A stretch of 64,000 bases of DNA from Calvatia gigantea (GCA_025093985.1 JACAAK010000007.1:2480001-2544000); one strand, 5' to 3'; shown: positions 1 through 14,100, counted from the stretch's first letter. Program-made: numbers and translations. Notes: generated by a model from the sequence alone, not told the origin.

Positions 1-2169
1 TGCGGAAAGGTTTCAGAAGAGAGTCAGTTGTTGACTTGTGCAAGTAAAAAGGCCGTGTGTGTATAAATGAGGTCTCGAGGAGGGAGTGCAGATGCAAGTC
101 TATGGTGGACCGATTCACAGAGAGGGACGGGACCAGGACAAGATAATGAAGCATTGGGTGCCCTTTATATATCCGATTTAGGGGGGAAAACTGGTGAGCC
201 CGTGGTAGCGGGGAACACCTAATGGCCCGGTTTCCGTTGCGTGGAAATCACGCCGAAATTATTGTCCGTCGATTGTCATTGGTTGTGGACACCTTGGACA
301 GGTGCCGAAAGGAGACAAGGCTATTATTGGCAAGCTAAAATCGCATATCCAGTACCTTTGAGATGCTCGAAAGGCGTGTACTACCCTATTCAAGCCTAAT
401 TCTGGGCCGGATTTCTGGGGTCCGAACGAAGGACCGCGCAGTGCACGCCCGTCAGGGAAATTCGGCCCCAGTAGACGTCCCACCTCTTTCCCTCACTGTG
501 GACCCGCACCTCATTGCGCCACACCCCAAAAAACTTACACCCCCCGAAAGCAAAATAATAATTCCATTCTGAGCCATTTTGCATGTGGAAATGGGGTCGA
601 ATCTTGGTGCTACGGCGGTAAGACGGCGAGCTGCGCGCCAAGTTACTCATACCTCATAGCATAACAAAGCAATATTTGTGAAAGTTTGATATTTCCAATT
701 TTGTTTTTATTCTTAGTATCCACCAACATCGGAGATCGTTTTTTACCTGGAGCTGGGTCCCCTCAGGCAACTACATAAGCTTCATGATCCGTCATACAGG
801 TTGGAAATGTTCAACTGATTTACTAAGTGAACGGATGCCTTCATTTTGACATAATAAGTACCGGCAACCATCATCCATCATGGGCGCGGCGCGTGGACGC
901 AGCGCGGTGGGTTGCGGGCACACGCCTCATGTTCCACTTGCGTGTCAACGCTTGGACCTGATGAGATTTGGCCGGAGCTATCCATGCGTTCTCTCATGAT
1001 TATGGGCCTAAAAAGAACGCGCTGGGCCAGGCTTTTAGAGGGTGGATGCCTTGAAAAGTACCCTCAATTCCCCAACACTTTGGTATTTCTCCTGGAAGTC
1101 TCTAGAAGGTTTTTGCATTCTCGGACATTCCCCGCGAACCGCTCAAACACCCCTGGAAGTTGTTTCGGAACTCGTGCGAGGAGCGTGCTGACTATGATAC
1201 CCTCTGCCCATCGCCTGCAAGTTAGTTATTTGGTTCCGTTTTCTTGTGCCGTGCCGTTGTTCGGCTCCAGAAGCCGTTGACAAACAAAATAAAGTTCATG
1301 CACCGTCCCGACTTTCTTCCCCGCTCAACCTGCAGGCGTTGACGTGAACGGTGAGGGCCAGCTGTAGCGAGAGCTAACACGGGGTCGGCACGTGTGCGTG
1401 GTCTGTGCCACACGAGGAATCTGGACCAACATTTTTATGCCGGACGGGAGAGGGCAGCTTCCAATTCTTGCGGGCTTAGCATGGATGAAAGCGACTTTGC
1501 AGTGTCCACCATCCAAATTCCTTTGTCCTGCTGTCGTCATATAGACAGCCGCAACATTCTTAGTGAGTTAAGTGGGATTGAGTGAGTTGTGGAGGGGATG
1601 ATGGTGGAGCGTCGTACCCTTTTTTTCGTTCTAAATTGAGAGGATTGTTATCTCCAAAGCTAGCCTCAGTTCAATCCGAGGTGTTCATCAAGTTCTTAGT
1701 GTTGAGCAGCAACATATACTCCGCCCAAAATAACCTCGTTGAGCGCTGACCGCGCTAAGCTGTTGCTTGCAGCAACCCCTGAAAAGAAAGCTCCTGTACC
1801 GATCGCACGCATTGCTGTAGAAACGTCAAACGATGCGTTTCAAACACATCATCAGCTTCAGGCCAAAATCAGATTTTTTTTCCAGACCTTCAGGTATCAG
1901 ACGCTAACATCTTACCTTAAAAATCGACTTGCGTTGGTCTGACGTCATGCATGTGTGGACGCTCTAAATGGCAGTGTGTGTCGTGAGCGCGACGGGCTAC
2001 TACTGACCACATCGGGGGACGGCGGACTTGGACACGACTGACCTTCCCCTAACCATCACCAAACACGACTACGGAACGTCACCCACCTATTCCACAGATA
2101 ACCACCCCTTCAGACATTTAGATCGAAATATCTTTCGCGCCTGTACTCGTGACGGGACACCCGACCACC
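1..2169. other. Left-end intergenic sequence, no gene recognised
   Basis: Only short open frames occur on either strand, with no recognisable domain, no believable exon chain and no tRNA. A TATA-like stretch lies near 171-178. The last few hundred bases are the promoter and 5' leader of the plus-strand Bzz1 gene that starts at 2170. Nothing else can be supported. Confidence 0.6.
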
Positions 2170-5100
2170 ATGGCGACCGAACCTGCACCGGACCAGAGTT
2201 ATGGAAAGGCCCTTCCGGTAATGTCTTTGTAGCACTGTTACACTACATGGCATACCCGCTCACACGTGTTACTTCACCTGGATCATAGGACCAAGTCGAG
2301 CGCATAGCGAACCTGTTTGACACTCACCTCGAGCTGATCGGCGATGTAAGCAATTTTTTGACCAAACAACGAATGTTTTTGCACCATCTATAATGCTTGT
2401 CCATGCCGTGTTCACTGTCCGAGGAACTGGTAAATAACGTGAACATGTTGTATCACTAGGTTAGGGACTTGTACCAAAGTCGGGTGGCAATCGAAAGGGA
2501 ATATGCTGCAAAGTTGCAAACTTTGGCCAAAAAGGCGGCCGACAAAAAGGCAAAGATGGAGGCCCGTTTCATAGTGGGAGGGGATCCGACGAAGAGCTGG
2601 GACGACAGCACTCTGCAACGCAAGTAAGATCTCCACTGATCACACCACTCGTCAAGCGCTCATTAGGCCCCCCGAAGCACACTCGGTAGTGCTTATGATT
2701 CATTAATCAACTCCATAGCAGATTCAACTCAGGATCATTTGAGCATTGCGGATACGCTCTCATCGCAGGTAGTTGATACTTTGCGTATTGTGGAAAGCAG
2801 GGGCGGCAACGCGAAGAAAAAGGTCCCTTCATTCTTGCCATTGACTCGGCAGAAGACTTATGATCTATTCAAGGAAGTGCAATTTTATCAAAAGCTCTTA
2901 AGTGACAGAGACCGTATATATACGGATCGCCTCAAGGTGAGAGCATATCTGATATAGTCTTAGTATAACTGATACTTCGCCCTTTGTAGAGCAAGCAGAA
3001 GGTCGGTGATATCAGCGCTCCGATGAATAACGGGGGAAGCAAGCTTATATGTCGTCATAGTACGATGCGGACTGCGAAGAGGTGGAGTCCTTTAGGCAGA
3101 AACAGGTAAGCTCAGTCCCATCCCAGGGCTGACAAACTTCTCCAACAAAAGCATGTAGACTGGGGCTCAGGATGAGAAGCATAAAGGCCGTGCTGCGAAA
3201 CAGGCAGAGCAACAAAGAAATGACATGCTCAATAGTAAGAAGTATAAGAGGCTTTCCCTCATTGCACGGAGTTATTTCTGAGGCCGCGGCGACTTCCCAG
3301 CACCTACTTGATATCCACGGCGATCGCGAATCGGGTCAAGGACAAGTTTTACGCCACAGATTTACCCAGCGTACAGAACGTAAGACCTTGTAGATCCCGA
3401 AACTCAAAACATGAAACTAAATTGTTGCTAGGAATTCCGTAAGTCGGAATCTTTACGTGATAAAACAAAGCTTGGATGATGCGTTACTTGTTGATTAGAG
3501 CGTCTGCAAACACAACTTGTGGAACGCCTCGTGAAGATTCTCCTGCACGCCCAACACCTCCAGCTTACCCACCTGGACAACGTAAAGGGCAGAATCAATA
3601 AAGTTGAGTCTAGACTTGGTCAGGTCCAGCCTTTGCAAGACCAAGTCATCTTTATCAATCATAACGTTCGTCCATTCACCGCGCCAGGCGACTGGAAATT
3701 CGAGCCTTGCGCCTTGCATTATGACACCGTGAGCAATCTGTCACTTTGTTCAATTGGACAATGGACTGATGTAATGGTTTAGGATAACATGAGCGTTGAG
3801 CCCGCTCCAAAAGTTTTCCTCCAAAATAAACTCAGTCGGTGTCGTGAAAAAGCGGAAGAGCTTGAGCCTTTGATATCATCCAAGCGTCAGTATTTATCCT
3901 GAGGGTCGGTATATCTAGGACTCACCACTGTTTACCGCCCAACAGAATCAGAATTTGATCAGCTGTCCAGAAGACTCCAGGGCTGCAGCGTTGATCATTC
4001 AATCGGTAATGTCGATGACCAAGTTGACGTAGGTTATGGCCGGCTTATCTTTTATGGTCAAATGAACTTACCTTTGGTATCCTCTGATCGGCGATACTGA
4101 ATATAGAGCTATTTGGAGACCCAGCATCAGCTTGCATTCTACCTGAACTCCCAATGTATATTGAAAGCTGAGATTGAAACTGTCGTAGCGGCGATTGGAG
4201 GTGAGCGGACACCATCACGTGGGCCCCAGTAGCTGAGCTGCCCAGACGATGAGGGTGCGCGTAGCCCGCACGCATTCAAGAGTTCATCCTTCTCCATTCC
4301 GACTCAATGCGGCTACTGCGAGGTAAGTTTAGAGCACTCCTGGTTGGGCAACTACCGTTGATGAATAGGAACCCAGTCAACAATTTGGGGGTTGAGTAAG
4401 CAAGGCAAAACCTGCAAGCTTTGTGGTCTCTCGGTGCACACCAAGTGCGAACTCAAGGTAGGTTCCTTGATGGTTAATTTATTCGGCTCTGGACCCGACT
4501 TGGCGCAAAGGTACCGGCAGATTGTACGGGGGGGGAGGCATCTGTTGTTTCCGTTTCGCGAAATGTTACAACATCATCTCGGCTGAGTAATGGTGAGCCA
4601 ATATCAATGTGCGGTAAACAGAGGTCTCACCACCGTGCTAAAAGCCCCAAACATTACGACGCCCAGCCCATCCTCCTTTGTTCGATCGCCAACTCCAGAG
4701 GAAGGCGACGAGGTCTATCCCACGGCGCGAATACTATTCGATTTCGTCCCGTCTTCGGAGTTCGAACTTGGCGTACATGGTAAGCTCCTTTGGCATTCGT
4801 ATCCACAGTAGGATTGATAAACCACAGAGGGGATGTCCATCCAAATTGTAGAACCAGACGATGGTTCGGGCTGGGTGAAGGTACTGGATTCGCGGGGGAA
4901 GAGGGGCCTTGTTCCGGCATCGTACATAGACAGTGATGACTACCACTCCAGTACAAGAGGATCTACACACCAGGGAAGCGGTCAGCGAGGTCAGTGGCTT
5001 GATCCCGGTATTTTATGGTTTTGATTGCCTGACTCGTGGAGTTTTCACAGTGCAAGCAGTTTATCCTTACCAGTCGCAGGGTCCTGACGAGTTAGGGCTC

Positions 5101-5332
5101 CAGGAAGGTGAGATCCTTGAGCTCTCGGTAGGAGGACAGGATTACGGGAATGGTTGGTGTGAAGGTGAGGACAAGAAGAGTGGGTCGGCCGATGACCGCT
5201 GATATGCCTATGGCAGGTTTCAACTCGAGGGGACAGAAGGGGATATTCCCGAGTAACTATGTACGTCGTGTGCTTGCTTGAATTCCCTGTTGACCTAACG
5301 AGCAATCGATACGATAGGTCGAAACACTGTGA
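2170..5332 (+). CDS. BZZ1: Bzz1-type F-BAR, C1 and double SH3 adaptor protein
   Basis: Bzz1/syndapin-like proteins bend membrane through F-BAR and recruit the WASP-Arp2/3 machinery at endocytic actin patches through SH3 domains. The chosen ATG at 2170 gives MATEPAPDQSYGKALP, the usual start of this family, and a GT donor follows at 2218. F-BAR exons then run to about 3.9 kb (REYAAKLQTLAKKAADKK near 2.5 kb; YLISTAIANRVKDKFY near 3.3 kb). A C1 zinc-finger motif spans an intron near 4.27-4.53 kb (H, then CGYC, CKLC, HTKC, then a final Cys). SH3-1 lies at about 4.72-4.94 kb (ARILFDFVPSSEFELGVHEG). SH3-2 lies at about 5.05-5.33 kb (TVQAVYPYQSQGPDELGLQEG) and ends IFPSNY, intron, VETL-stop at 5332. 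About ten or more short introns are present. The domain order is complete. The family call is firm; some internal splice sites are inferred. Confidence 0.88.
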
Positions 5333-7297
5333 CTTTGGGGAAAGGGGGGGATCGTGTAGGATGTAATGATCGAATCCGGTATCCGTAGAATCCCTAAGAT
5401 CAGCCCTCGCGAGAGGGGCTTGCAGAGTAATTGTAGCCAACACTCTCTCGTTGCCACATTTCCTGAAAGGACTTGTCTTGTGCATATATATTCTTCAGAC
5501 CCGCGTGGAAACGTACATTGGTCACTGAATAGGAAAGATGGCATTCCTCGGAAACCACCCACGTCGTGGATAAGATGTGGGATTTAGGCATACCCTGTTA
5601 TTCCAGGGTCCAGGGCCTGTCTACCAATTGCAAGTCGCTGACACAAAAGCCACGGGCATCACTCCAGAAGGCCTGGCCTTACGCTTCGGATACCTCGAAC
5701 GGCGCCACAAATCCTAATATCACAGACGAAACCCGGCAATCACCCCACTTACCTGGTAAGACCAAACTCGCCCAGGCTCGTGGCCTTGTTTCGGGGATGG
5801 GAGTACCACCCCGGCAAAATTGAACCAACATCATGATAAGCCAGTCGCTCAGGCTTTCAGGGCTGTTAGGTTGCTGACACCTGCGGGAGGAATTTGACCG
5901 CCGGAGAGTTGCCGTAGTAGTATTGAAGCTGAACATGAGCTGTGTTTGAAATTTGCCTTGAGAGAGAGCCCCTGCCATATTCCCCGTTCATCAGGCGTGC
6001 GCCCTCCGTAATCACCATTATCCATATAGGTGAGCAGGCTGGCGCGAGAGGAAACGGCGGAATTCTGACGCGATCTCTTGACATGCGAATACGAATGCCC
6101 CGTCGGAAATTTATCGCTCCTATTTCTGAGGGGAGAAGACTTGCCCCAAACATCCGCGAAGTTTGTAATTGGGCCTGCACCTCAAATAACGACGTAAACA
6201 CGAGTAAGGCGACAGGTACCGGCCTAGCTTGAATCCGAAAAAGTGCAGGATTCTTCACCACACCCCTCGGTTCTGACACGGTGGGGTGTTCTATCGATGA
6301 ACCAAATTTCTCTCCAAGGACCCTCGGGGCGATAAAACCGCGAATGGCAAAGACAACCAGCCATAGATGTGTCAAATTGGACGCTTTCGGAAGTTTCATC
6401 AAGCCTCGCCATACGGTGCACACGTACTTGCACAAAAATTTTCTCTGGCCTTAGTGCTTGCCGGCCCAAATTGTTCCAGCGTGATAATGAGCTGGATCCC
6501 CTTTATTGATGGTGTGATGTGGATCCAGGGTTCACAAAGGCGGAAGTTGAAGGTTTTCATTAGCTGATCACCTGCATCTGTTAACCGTGCGTGCTTGGTT
6601 GTGAAGTCTCCCGGACAGAAAGCCCATTGCCCTTTGTGAGCAGTTCATTGACATTTTCATGAATCAGAAGAACCAGATGAGGTCAAGGAACAGCACTCCA
6701 GCAAGTCGAGATTGATTCAATCTGGACACATTGGGAAAACGAAACCCCAGTGGCAGCCGAAATTGGTACAGGGTTGCTTCTACCTCTGGGGCTATCTTCG
6801 TCAACCAGGGGATTGGAACCAACCGTTCGGCTCGTTTCCGAGGTGCTTGCAAGTATAAAATCGCACCTCATAGACTGACAAAACTCAGCGACTCTGCTCT
6901 TCCATTTTCTCCCCTTGGGATTATTCTTTGGCTGTTCGTTTGGTGCCAGTCGGCCCAGGACCAGGCCATCTTCGTCGTTCATCCGGTTGTGCTCCTGCCT
7001 CTCGCAAAGAATCTATGCCATATCCTTGCGGGTGATAGCTTCTTCGCCTCAGACGGTACCTCCGCCATGGGAACTGATGCTCTGGATGGTTCGCCTAATG
7101 GTTATCGGTCGTGGTTACCATCGCACGATGCTTGCGTGCATGATCCTCATCGAGTTCGGCGAGACTCGTCCCGGGTATCTTGCGATGGATGGCTGCTTCC
7201 GTTATCCTAGGGATTGAAGTGTCTTGTTTGCACGGTCGGCCCGTGATGCCCCCCCATCCTTCTTTTTTTTCGCTCGCCTGTTTCGATTCCGCCCATC
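5333..7297. other. Long stretch without an assignable gene
   Basis: Open frames occur on both strands, the longest being a minus frame at 5866-6435, but none has a family motif or a believable splice chain. A TATA-like GTATAAAATC lies at about 6853-6862 on the plus strand and could belong to the unrecognised plus-strand gene whose 3' exons are clear from 7.56 kb onward. The start of that gene may therefore lie in this interval. Confidence 0.4.
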
Positions 7298-8245
7298 TTG
7301 TATCAGGGTAATCACCCCACGGGCGCCGGTGTTATGCACACCCAAAACCGTCGGTCAAGGCAGCGCGAAGAGCTTTTACCATCCCAGGTGATGGACGTCA
7401 GGTGCTTGGGGGATGGCCAGGGTCAGTGCGTTTGCCTTTCCATAATGACTTGGGATCCTCTAAGGTGGCTTCTCAACTCTTCTCCAGTTGGAGGTGCCTC
7501 CGCCTGTGGTCGCCCCCTGGCCCTGAGCCGACGACCTGGTGCACTGTTCGACATTTTCAACCCAGCAATTTGTAGGTAAATCCGTCGCGGTTTACAAACA
7601 ACTTACTGATAAATCCTGTTAGGATAGTGGACGCAACCGCTGCTTGCAGCCACGCCATCCTGGGCGAGGTGAATATGCGGTGTAGGACAAAGCGATCTGT
7701 TTATGTGAGAATCTATGAATGCTCGGTAAGTGCCAAAATGTTTTGCCATTACTTTACGAGCCTTCTTGTAATTGGATCGCTACTCCTCTTTGCAGTCTTG
7801 TAATGCGCCCTCTTGCCAGCTTGTCCTGAACTTGTTAGTCTGAGGTGAGTGAACATTACGACGTAACTCCGCCGTTTCAAAAAATGACCAATTTGGTACA
7901 GAAATTCCCTGACTGCCGAGGTCTCCGAGTCTATCTTACCAATGTCATGCCCGCGCTCCCACTTCCAGTATTTCAAGGTATTCGTAGGAGGATCTGGAGC
8001 AACTGCAGAGGGAGCTGTTTGGTGAGAATGGGAGGGTGGAAACTTCTGTTCGCTCGTATTCCTTCACTTAGGGGTCCGCTTGTGACCTTTTCTTCTAAAT
8101 TTCCTTTATTTCCCTTGCCTCCATCACGAACCCAGTACTGTATGTTCCCCTGATTGGTTTCCAAATGCTTGACATGGATTTCGGGACTTTTTGGGTCCTT
8201 ATCCTGAACGAGGACGTCATCACGTGGGATGTTCTGCAGCAATGA
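7298..8245 (+). CDS. Unrecognised multi-exon gene, 5' part unresolved
   Basis: I do not recognise the product. The 3' exons look real because reading phase is kept across canonical introns. An exon ending at 7575 (DIFNPAICR, phase 2) joins exon 7623-7725 (VDATAACSHAILGEVNM... to YECS, phase 0). Further on, exon 7988-8021 (EDLEQLQRELF, phase 1) joins exon 8136-8245 (VLYVPLIGFQMLDMDFGTFW... DVLQQ-stop). The last exon is rich in hydrophobic and aromatic residues, so a membrane protein is possible. The section between 7725 and 7988 and everything before 7560 is not settled; 7298 is only the first ATG of the open frame. A TATA-like box at about 6855 may be its promoter. It converges with Caf1, leaving about 150 bases between the stops. 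Confidence 0.4.
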
Positions 8246-8399
8246 ATGTGTCTTCTCGAGGTTCTCTCAAGTCCTTTCTTTTTTCAATAGATGGTGGCAA
8301 TCGCCAAAGTAGGCCCAAAAGCGTGTCAGAGTCCCAAAAAACCAAAATATGAAGAGGGCGCGACAATGATACAATACAGTAGCCAAAACTAGCACGAAA

Positions 8400-9711
8400 C
8401 TATCTCCCACCGACCAAGGATGTACGGATATATGGTCCGTTCGTGCTCATGTGGTTTGTGTAAGCTCCGGGCGACATCGCGGAAAGTGCCTGTAGAGATG
8501 TCATACTCATACCCACGCCCTGCCCTTGTTGAGGTCCTCCAACAGGCCCGGGAGTTTGGTTGTGAAGATCTCGGATGGAACCTCGGTCATCACGCTCAGC
8601 AATAGTTGCCCCACCCCGTGAAGGATCTGTAAGACCGTTTGTGACAGAGAATGTCTGCCCAAGTCCGTACAGTTTTCCAGAATACTCTGCGTCATCAATT
8701 TGGTCGTTAAAGTAAACCTCCTTTAGTTTGAAGAAGGTCTGTGAAGTCAGAAGTGAATCCGAGCCGGCTTGATGTGATGCGCCGTGTCGTATCACCTAAA
8801 AATATTGTCATGAGCTTCCTAGGGTTCCTATCGATGGAGATGTCAACGTACGCCGAGGTCGTCCGCAACATCTTGTAGGCCCCCTTTCAATTGCTTACAC
8901 GATCGCATCAGGAATTTGATATCGTAAACCGTAGGGAACCATGTATGGAGGAGGGAGAAGAAGTCATCCTCCGTTGTGGGGAGGGACTCTGCCGTGAGAA
9001 GCTTGATAAAGTAGCCAAAGTCATAGCCACTGTGAATGTAGGTATTAATATTGGTGGTAGTGACAGGATTCGGAAAGCTGTAGACACGCACCTATGGAAT
9101 GATATCCACCTCGTATCGCATGTTAGGACCAATCCAGACGTGATCATAAGTTCTGCGAAATCGTTTGGCAAAATTCCGTATTCTGCGTGCTGTTGGAAAT
9201 CTATCCCAGACTTCTGCAGCAAGTCTATTGATTCTGGGGCGAACATGTCATCACTAGTGGTTGGAAGAGAGCCTCCGTGTTAGCCCACAGTTTACCAAGG
9301 CCCTGCGGCAGGTAGTAGGATATCTACTCACTCGATATTAAACTTAAAGTTGAATTGCCACGTCCCACATTCGTCTGGTTGGTTTCCGTCCTCATTCGCC
9401 AGTGTAATCCCAACCTGGATGATCTTCAACAAGTCCACATTACATCGCATCGTTTGGTAGTGGTAATCTGAGGAGGTTTTGAAGGTTCCTATCGGTCGCG
9501 CAACAACTCCAGGAAACTCTGTGTCCTAGCGAACGTGATTCCGAACAAAAAGGCCAGGTCGTGAGTGTAGGCCAAGTAGATGTGCTGGAGGAACGCATAC
9601 CATTGCGACGTATGGATACCTATCAATCACTGCCCGGATTTTCTGCATCTCAATCTCGAGATTAGTGGCCCACACATCTCGTATCTCTGGCCCATCATTT
9701 CTACCAGCCAT
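8400..9711 (-). CDS. POP2: CCR4-NOT deadenylase subunit Caf1/Pop2
   Basis: Caf1/Pop2 is the DEDD-type 3'-5' exoribonuclease of the CCR4-NOT complex and shortens mRNA poly(A) tails in the cytoplasm. The start at 9711 gives [19 protein letters not shown], the conserved N-terminus; an upstream in-frame Met at 9774 is less likely. The exons contain the first catalytic pair in [13 protein letters not shown] (about 9.5 kb), the [14 protein letters not shown] and [20 protein letters not shown] segments (about 9.2-9.4 kb), [13 protein letters not shown] with the third acid (about 9.03 kb), and [10 protein letters not shown] with the last catalytic residues (about 8.77 kb). The tail is Gly/Gln/Ser-rich and ends at 8400, longer than the yeast catalytic core. 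Four or more introns split it. All catalytic residues that can be placed are present, so the enzyme should be active. Confidence 0.93.
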
Positions 9712-11186
9712 TTGGCAGCTCAAAGAAGAAAGTCTGTGGTCTTTTGTGCGGACTCTTGTGGGGGGGGAGGACAAGTTGGTTAAGTGTAATATTACGTAAT
9801 TAATACTTCATTAGAGTTTGGAAATTAGAAATTCGTAGTTTTTGTCCTAATTCTCTATCCCTCGGTGTTCTCTAGAGAAACTTCTCCCAAACTACTATGC
9901 ACCTGGATCATCTCCGTAAGAAAGAATCCTAGAGCCAGGGTGCAAACTCTCTCATCCTGAATCTGAACGGGCGGATTATTCATCCCTGCAACTTACCGAG
10001 CCGATTTCATCAGGGATTTAGCTTAAGCTTAAGGCCCTGAGGGTTTCATACCCATACGGAAATTATCATTACGATGCCTGAATTTCGTTTTCCTCTTAAC
10101 CGAACTAGGAATAAAACCAGAACGTCCCAAGTCCCTCCATACCCCCCATAAGCCCGACTGGTCAAAACTGAAGAACCTCTGCCAAGCGCTAGCGCTCATC
10201 CATTTCCGCCTGTATCATCTGTCTTGAAGAGTAGATTGCTTCCTTGCATCATTCCATGGGGTTTCGTAACGTATGCTCTATTGCGAGGCGAAGACGTTTT
10301 CTTACGTCTCTCCTGGCATGAGATCAATGAAGAGGGGAGGAATGGAAGCAGTGCTGTTGCAAATAGTTACCTCAGAGATATAGCCTTTGCCGATTCGGTA
10401 GGCTTTGTCCTTCCGAAAGGTTAGGCAAGCTTCCGGATGTATATAACATCGGGCAGTGTGTGAATCTCCCTGAACAATCCAGGGTGGTTGTCAATGATCG
10501 GAGGCGATTTAGAAACACAAACTAGCGTTCAAGCTCTGATATCTGGAGGAGCAGGGTCATACAGGGATACACAAGATCCAGGGCATTGAGCATTGTTGGA
10601 ATCCGATGTGAAATTTGCATCATGAAAAAATGCGTTATCGGTAGCCGAAGGACTGTATTATGATGCCCACCGCGATGTCCTCCCATATTGCTAAGAGGGG
10701 GTATTAACCCGGGGAGTGGTACTGCTCATAAGCTTTTCTTCACAATGCCTGTTGTTAGCTTGTCAGAGTACGGAGCAGGTGCTTAGTACTGCCCCGCTGC
10801 TGAGCAGATCAAGGACACCAGGAGGCAGAGGTACTACGTCTCGGTCCAGTCCTTCCCTCTTCGACGCATCACGCGACACAGGAGGCACTTCGCATTAAAT
10901 AAGAGTATTTCACATTATAACAACGTCAGCAGATAGCAAAGCAAGTTCAAGACTTCTAACAGAGGTATATAACAGTCTCACGGATAATTCTGAGGGTCAA
11001 CAAGGAGTAGTCGCAGAAAAGGAGAAAGGAGCACCAATTAGTCCCAGCATGTTTATCAAAACTTGGAAAGAGAAAGCGAGACTACAAGTTCCTGTCCTTC
11101 TCAAAAGCAAATAGAAAGAATACAAAACCACATGCAAAAAGGGTACAGAAATTGGATACAAAATATGGTACACACGAAAATCTGCA
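9712..11186. other. Intergenic: Caf1 promoter side and transcription-factor 3' side
   Basis: No coding family or RNA gene is recognised. The part next to 9711 must hold the Caf1 promoter and the part next to 11186 the 3' untranslated region of the minus-strand Zn2Cys6 gene. The two plus-strand open frames inside (10224-10424 and 10716-10898) lack any supporting feature. Confidence 0.5.
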
Positions 11187-14100
11187 TCAAAACCAAGCCA
11201 TATAACTGGTCTCCTCCAAATCAGCCGTCAATGCTCCATGGTCGAAATTGAACTTTTCATCTTCCGCAATTCTCGGCGACGACGGCACGAACAAATTCTG
11301 CTTTTGTAGCTGTAGTTGTCGGTGTTGCTGTTGTACAGTAGCTGCAAGGGGCGTGAAGCTATACCGCTCCTCGACTCCAACGCCCAGATTCGAAAAGTGG
11401 TATATGTCGGGCAACGATTCTGGTAACGATGCTACCATACCTCCAGCTACCCCCGAGCTCGAGCGGGAATTCGGTGATGTTGACGAAGAGGCAGAGGTGG
11501 GGCCAGAGACGGAAGGATGCCCCGGTCCGTTCCCCCGGGCCCGCGAGCGGGTAACGGGCGCTATGAGTCCCAACCGTTTCACGCGCTCGCTAAGGACCTG
11601 GTGTGCTCGTTCGAATGATGGGGGAAGAGTGACTGGATATGGGTTTCCTGCAGCGATGAGCGATGACGATGGTGTGTTTTGGCGGAGGATGAGTCGACCT
11701 CTTTCTGCGAGCTTCATAATATGCGGCTGCAGAAAGTGAGATTGATTATGTGCATGAAAAGAACGGAAGAGGGTGGCTCAACGTACGAGGACTTTTAAGC
11801 TAAAGGGCAGGATTTCAGATGCCCGTCGGAAGAGACCACATATCCTCTCTAAATCTTGTAGGGCGAACGTCGTAAGTGGTGTTGTTGGGGCTCGAGAAAT
11901 GAACAACGACAACATAACCTGTAAGTCCTTGTTAACCCCCCATCTTCCTTTTAGCAGATGAGAGGACAAAAATCGCTCACGGCAGCAGAAAACACATTAA
12001 ACCAAAAATGCAAAAACCTCACACTCAACTCTTTCTGCTGCTTGAACAATCCATCAACTGCCGAAATCAGATTCGAGGCGCTCAGATATGTCGCGAGCAC
12101 CGATGGTGCATAGTCATGGTGCATATCAAAAGGCTCAGCGTTGTTCATAGCATATGTAAAGTACCGCCGATGCAACTGCAACAGCGCTATAAATAGCATT
12201 AACAAATTTAGTGCCTGCGATTGACGAGGAAAAAAAGGGAACACACGTACCAATTTCCCGACCCATGATAACTAGCGCCCTTTGCATAACCAGATATCTC
12301 GGGGTTTTACCATTGGCGTCCCGTTCGTCCAAAAGCGAAGGTACGCTGAAGTCCCGGACGGACCGATCGAGGGCAAGTATTTGAGAATATTCAGGCGGCG
12401 CTTTGGTATCTGTCATAGCTTCAAGGATGGGCGTCAGGCATTCGACGAAAAAATCATTCTTCCAGTTGTGGTCTTTTCGGCACACGCGGGTTGGCCAAGG
12501 TGTGTCAAGTGTGGGGGTTTGTGCAAGGGATTTGAACGAATGTCCGAACGAGAGAGAAGTCGAGATTGCCGGTTGCGGGTTTGGGAGATAGAGTTTTAAA
12601 GTTTTGGGTGGGCCAAGATGGGAGGTGGCAGTCGACGATGGCATTAACCAAGGCCCGGAACGCGAGAAGGAGCACGAGCACGAGATGCAGAAAAGAATCC
12701 AGGCAGATCCAGGTACGACGGCATATTGTATTGCAAAATGAGCAATCACGCCGAAAGTTAAGCGCAGACCACGGATGAGAGAAGACGAGGAAATTCGCGG
12801 GAAACAGAAATTAATCAGAGAAGACCGTCGGAATTGTACTGAGAAGAGGAAGGTCTGAGACTCACAAATAATTTCCTCTCTTGGCACAAAAATTCCCGCA
12901 CCGACATATTGCGGTCGTTGAGCATCCACATGTGCAAGCGAAATCGACGGTGGACGGCCAAGTGACAATGACTGAGTTCGGCAAAGCCAAGCAAGTTGTC
13001 AAGCGACGAGGGAAGGAAGGCCATTACGAAGGAAGATCCATGAGGTAGCAGCCAAGATCAGGTGGCATGGGGCAGGAGAGAACACAAAAAGATCGCGAGG
13101 GAATATAAGAGAGCACCCACAAAAGTTCATTTTTAGTTCTACAGCTCTGTTCAACGAAGACAAAGGAGATTTACCATGCGACAATCCATGTTGAGGAGTT
13201 CCCAGAAAATCGCACGACGCCGTTCGTGTTCCTCTGGTATGAGTTTGGAACCACGTGTTATGTCACGGTCTGCGATTGACATGTCATTGTGAGATAGAAA
13301 ATTTGGGAGTTGTGCTAAAACTACGTACGCAGACCAAGCTGTTATTCAGATGCTATAATGTCAAGCGGGTTTCCCGAGGAAGGAGAGAAGATATACCCAC
13401 TCCTTGGGCCAATTTTGCTACGAATCCCATCAAATTCCACGCGTATCCCACCGCTTTCTTGTTGTCAGAAAATATGAGATGATAATAAATCATGAAAAAC
13501 TGCAAACAAAGAACATTCAGGATTCAGTTAAAAATTGTTTCGTACAACAAGGACACACCAAGGCATGCAACACATCAAAGTCCGGTTCTTCCATCAACGG
13601 GATCTCGCAAACAGAGGCTCTCGCGAGGTGGTGGTATGCCTCGCCATGGAGAGACCCAAGCGGCTTAGTCAGATCTACTAGAGACCCAATTGAAAGGACC
13701 ATTAATAACAACGCCAATCTCCGCGGGCTCAAATTTTCAATAGGGGTGTTATAGCAGTAGTGCAACAAGTTGGGAAGGAATGTTTCTGCGGTGTCGAGGT
13801 TGTATCTGAAAATTAAGCACGCATGTTAGCAATTTATTTAGAAAACAAAACCAGGAGAAATAAAATAAAAAGATAGAGGTCTTTAAATACGAAGATGACA
13901 TACTGCCAAAGTGCATTATTGCGGGCTTCCAAGCATATTCTTTCGGCTTCTTCGCGAGGCGGGAGAGCATCCCTAATTCGCTTCCGGATACTCACATCAA
14001 CCATCCATGGAAAAGGGAACGTGGAGCTGAGTTGTAGAATGTCGGATGGTACTTCAGGCGTAGTAGCCCGTCCAGACGGGGAAGAATCACTCCGCCTTCC

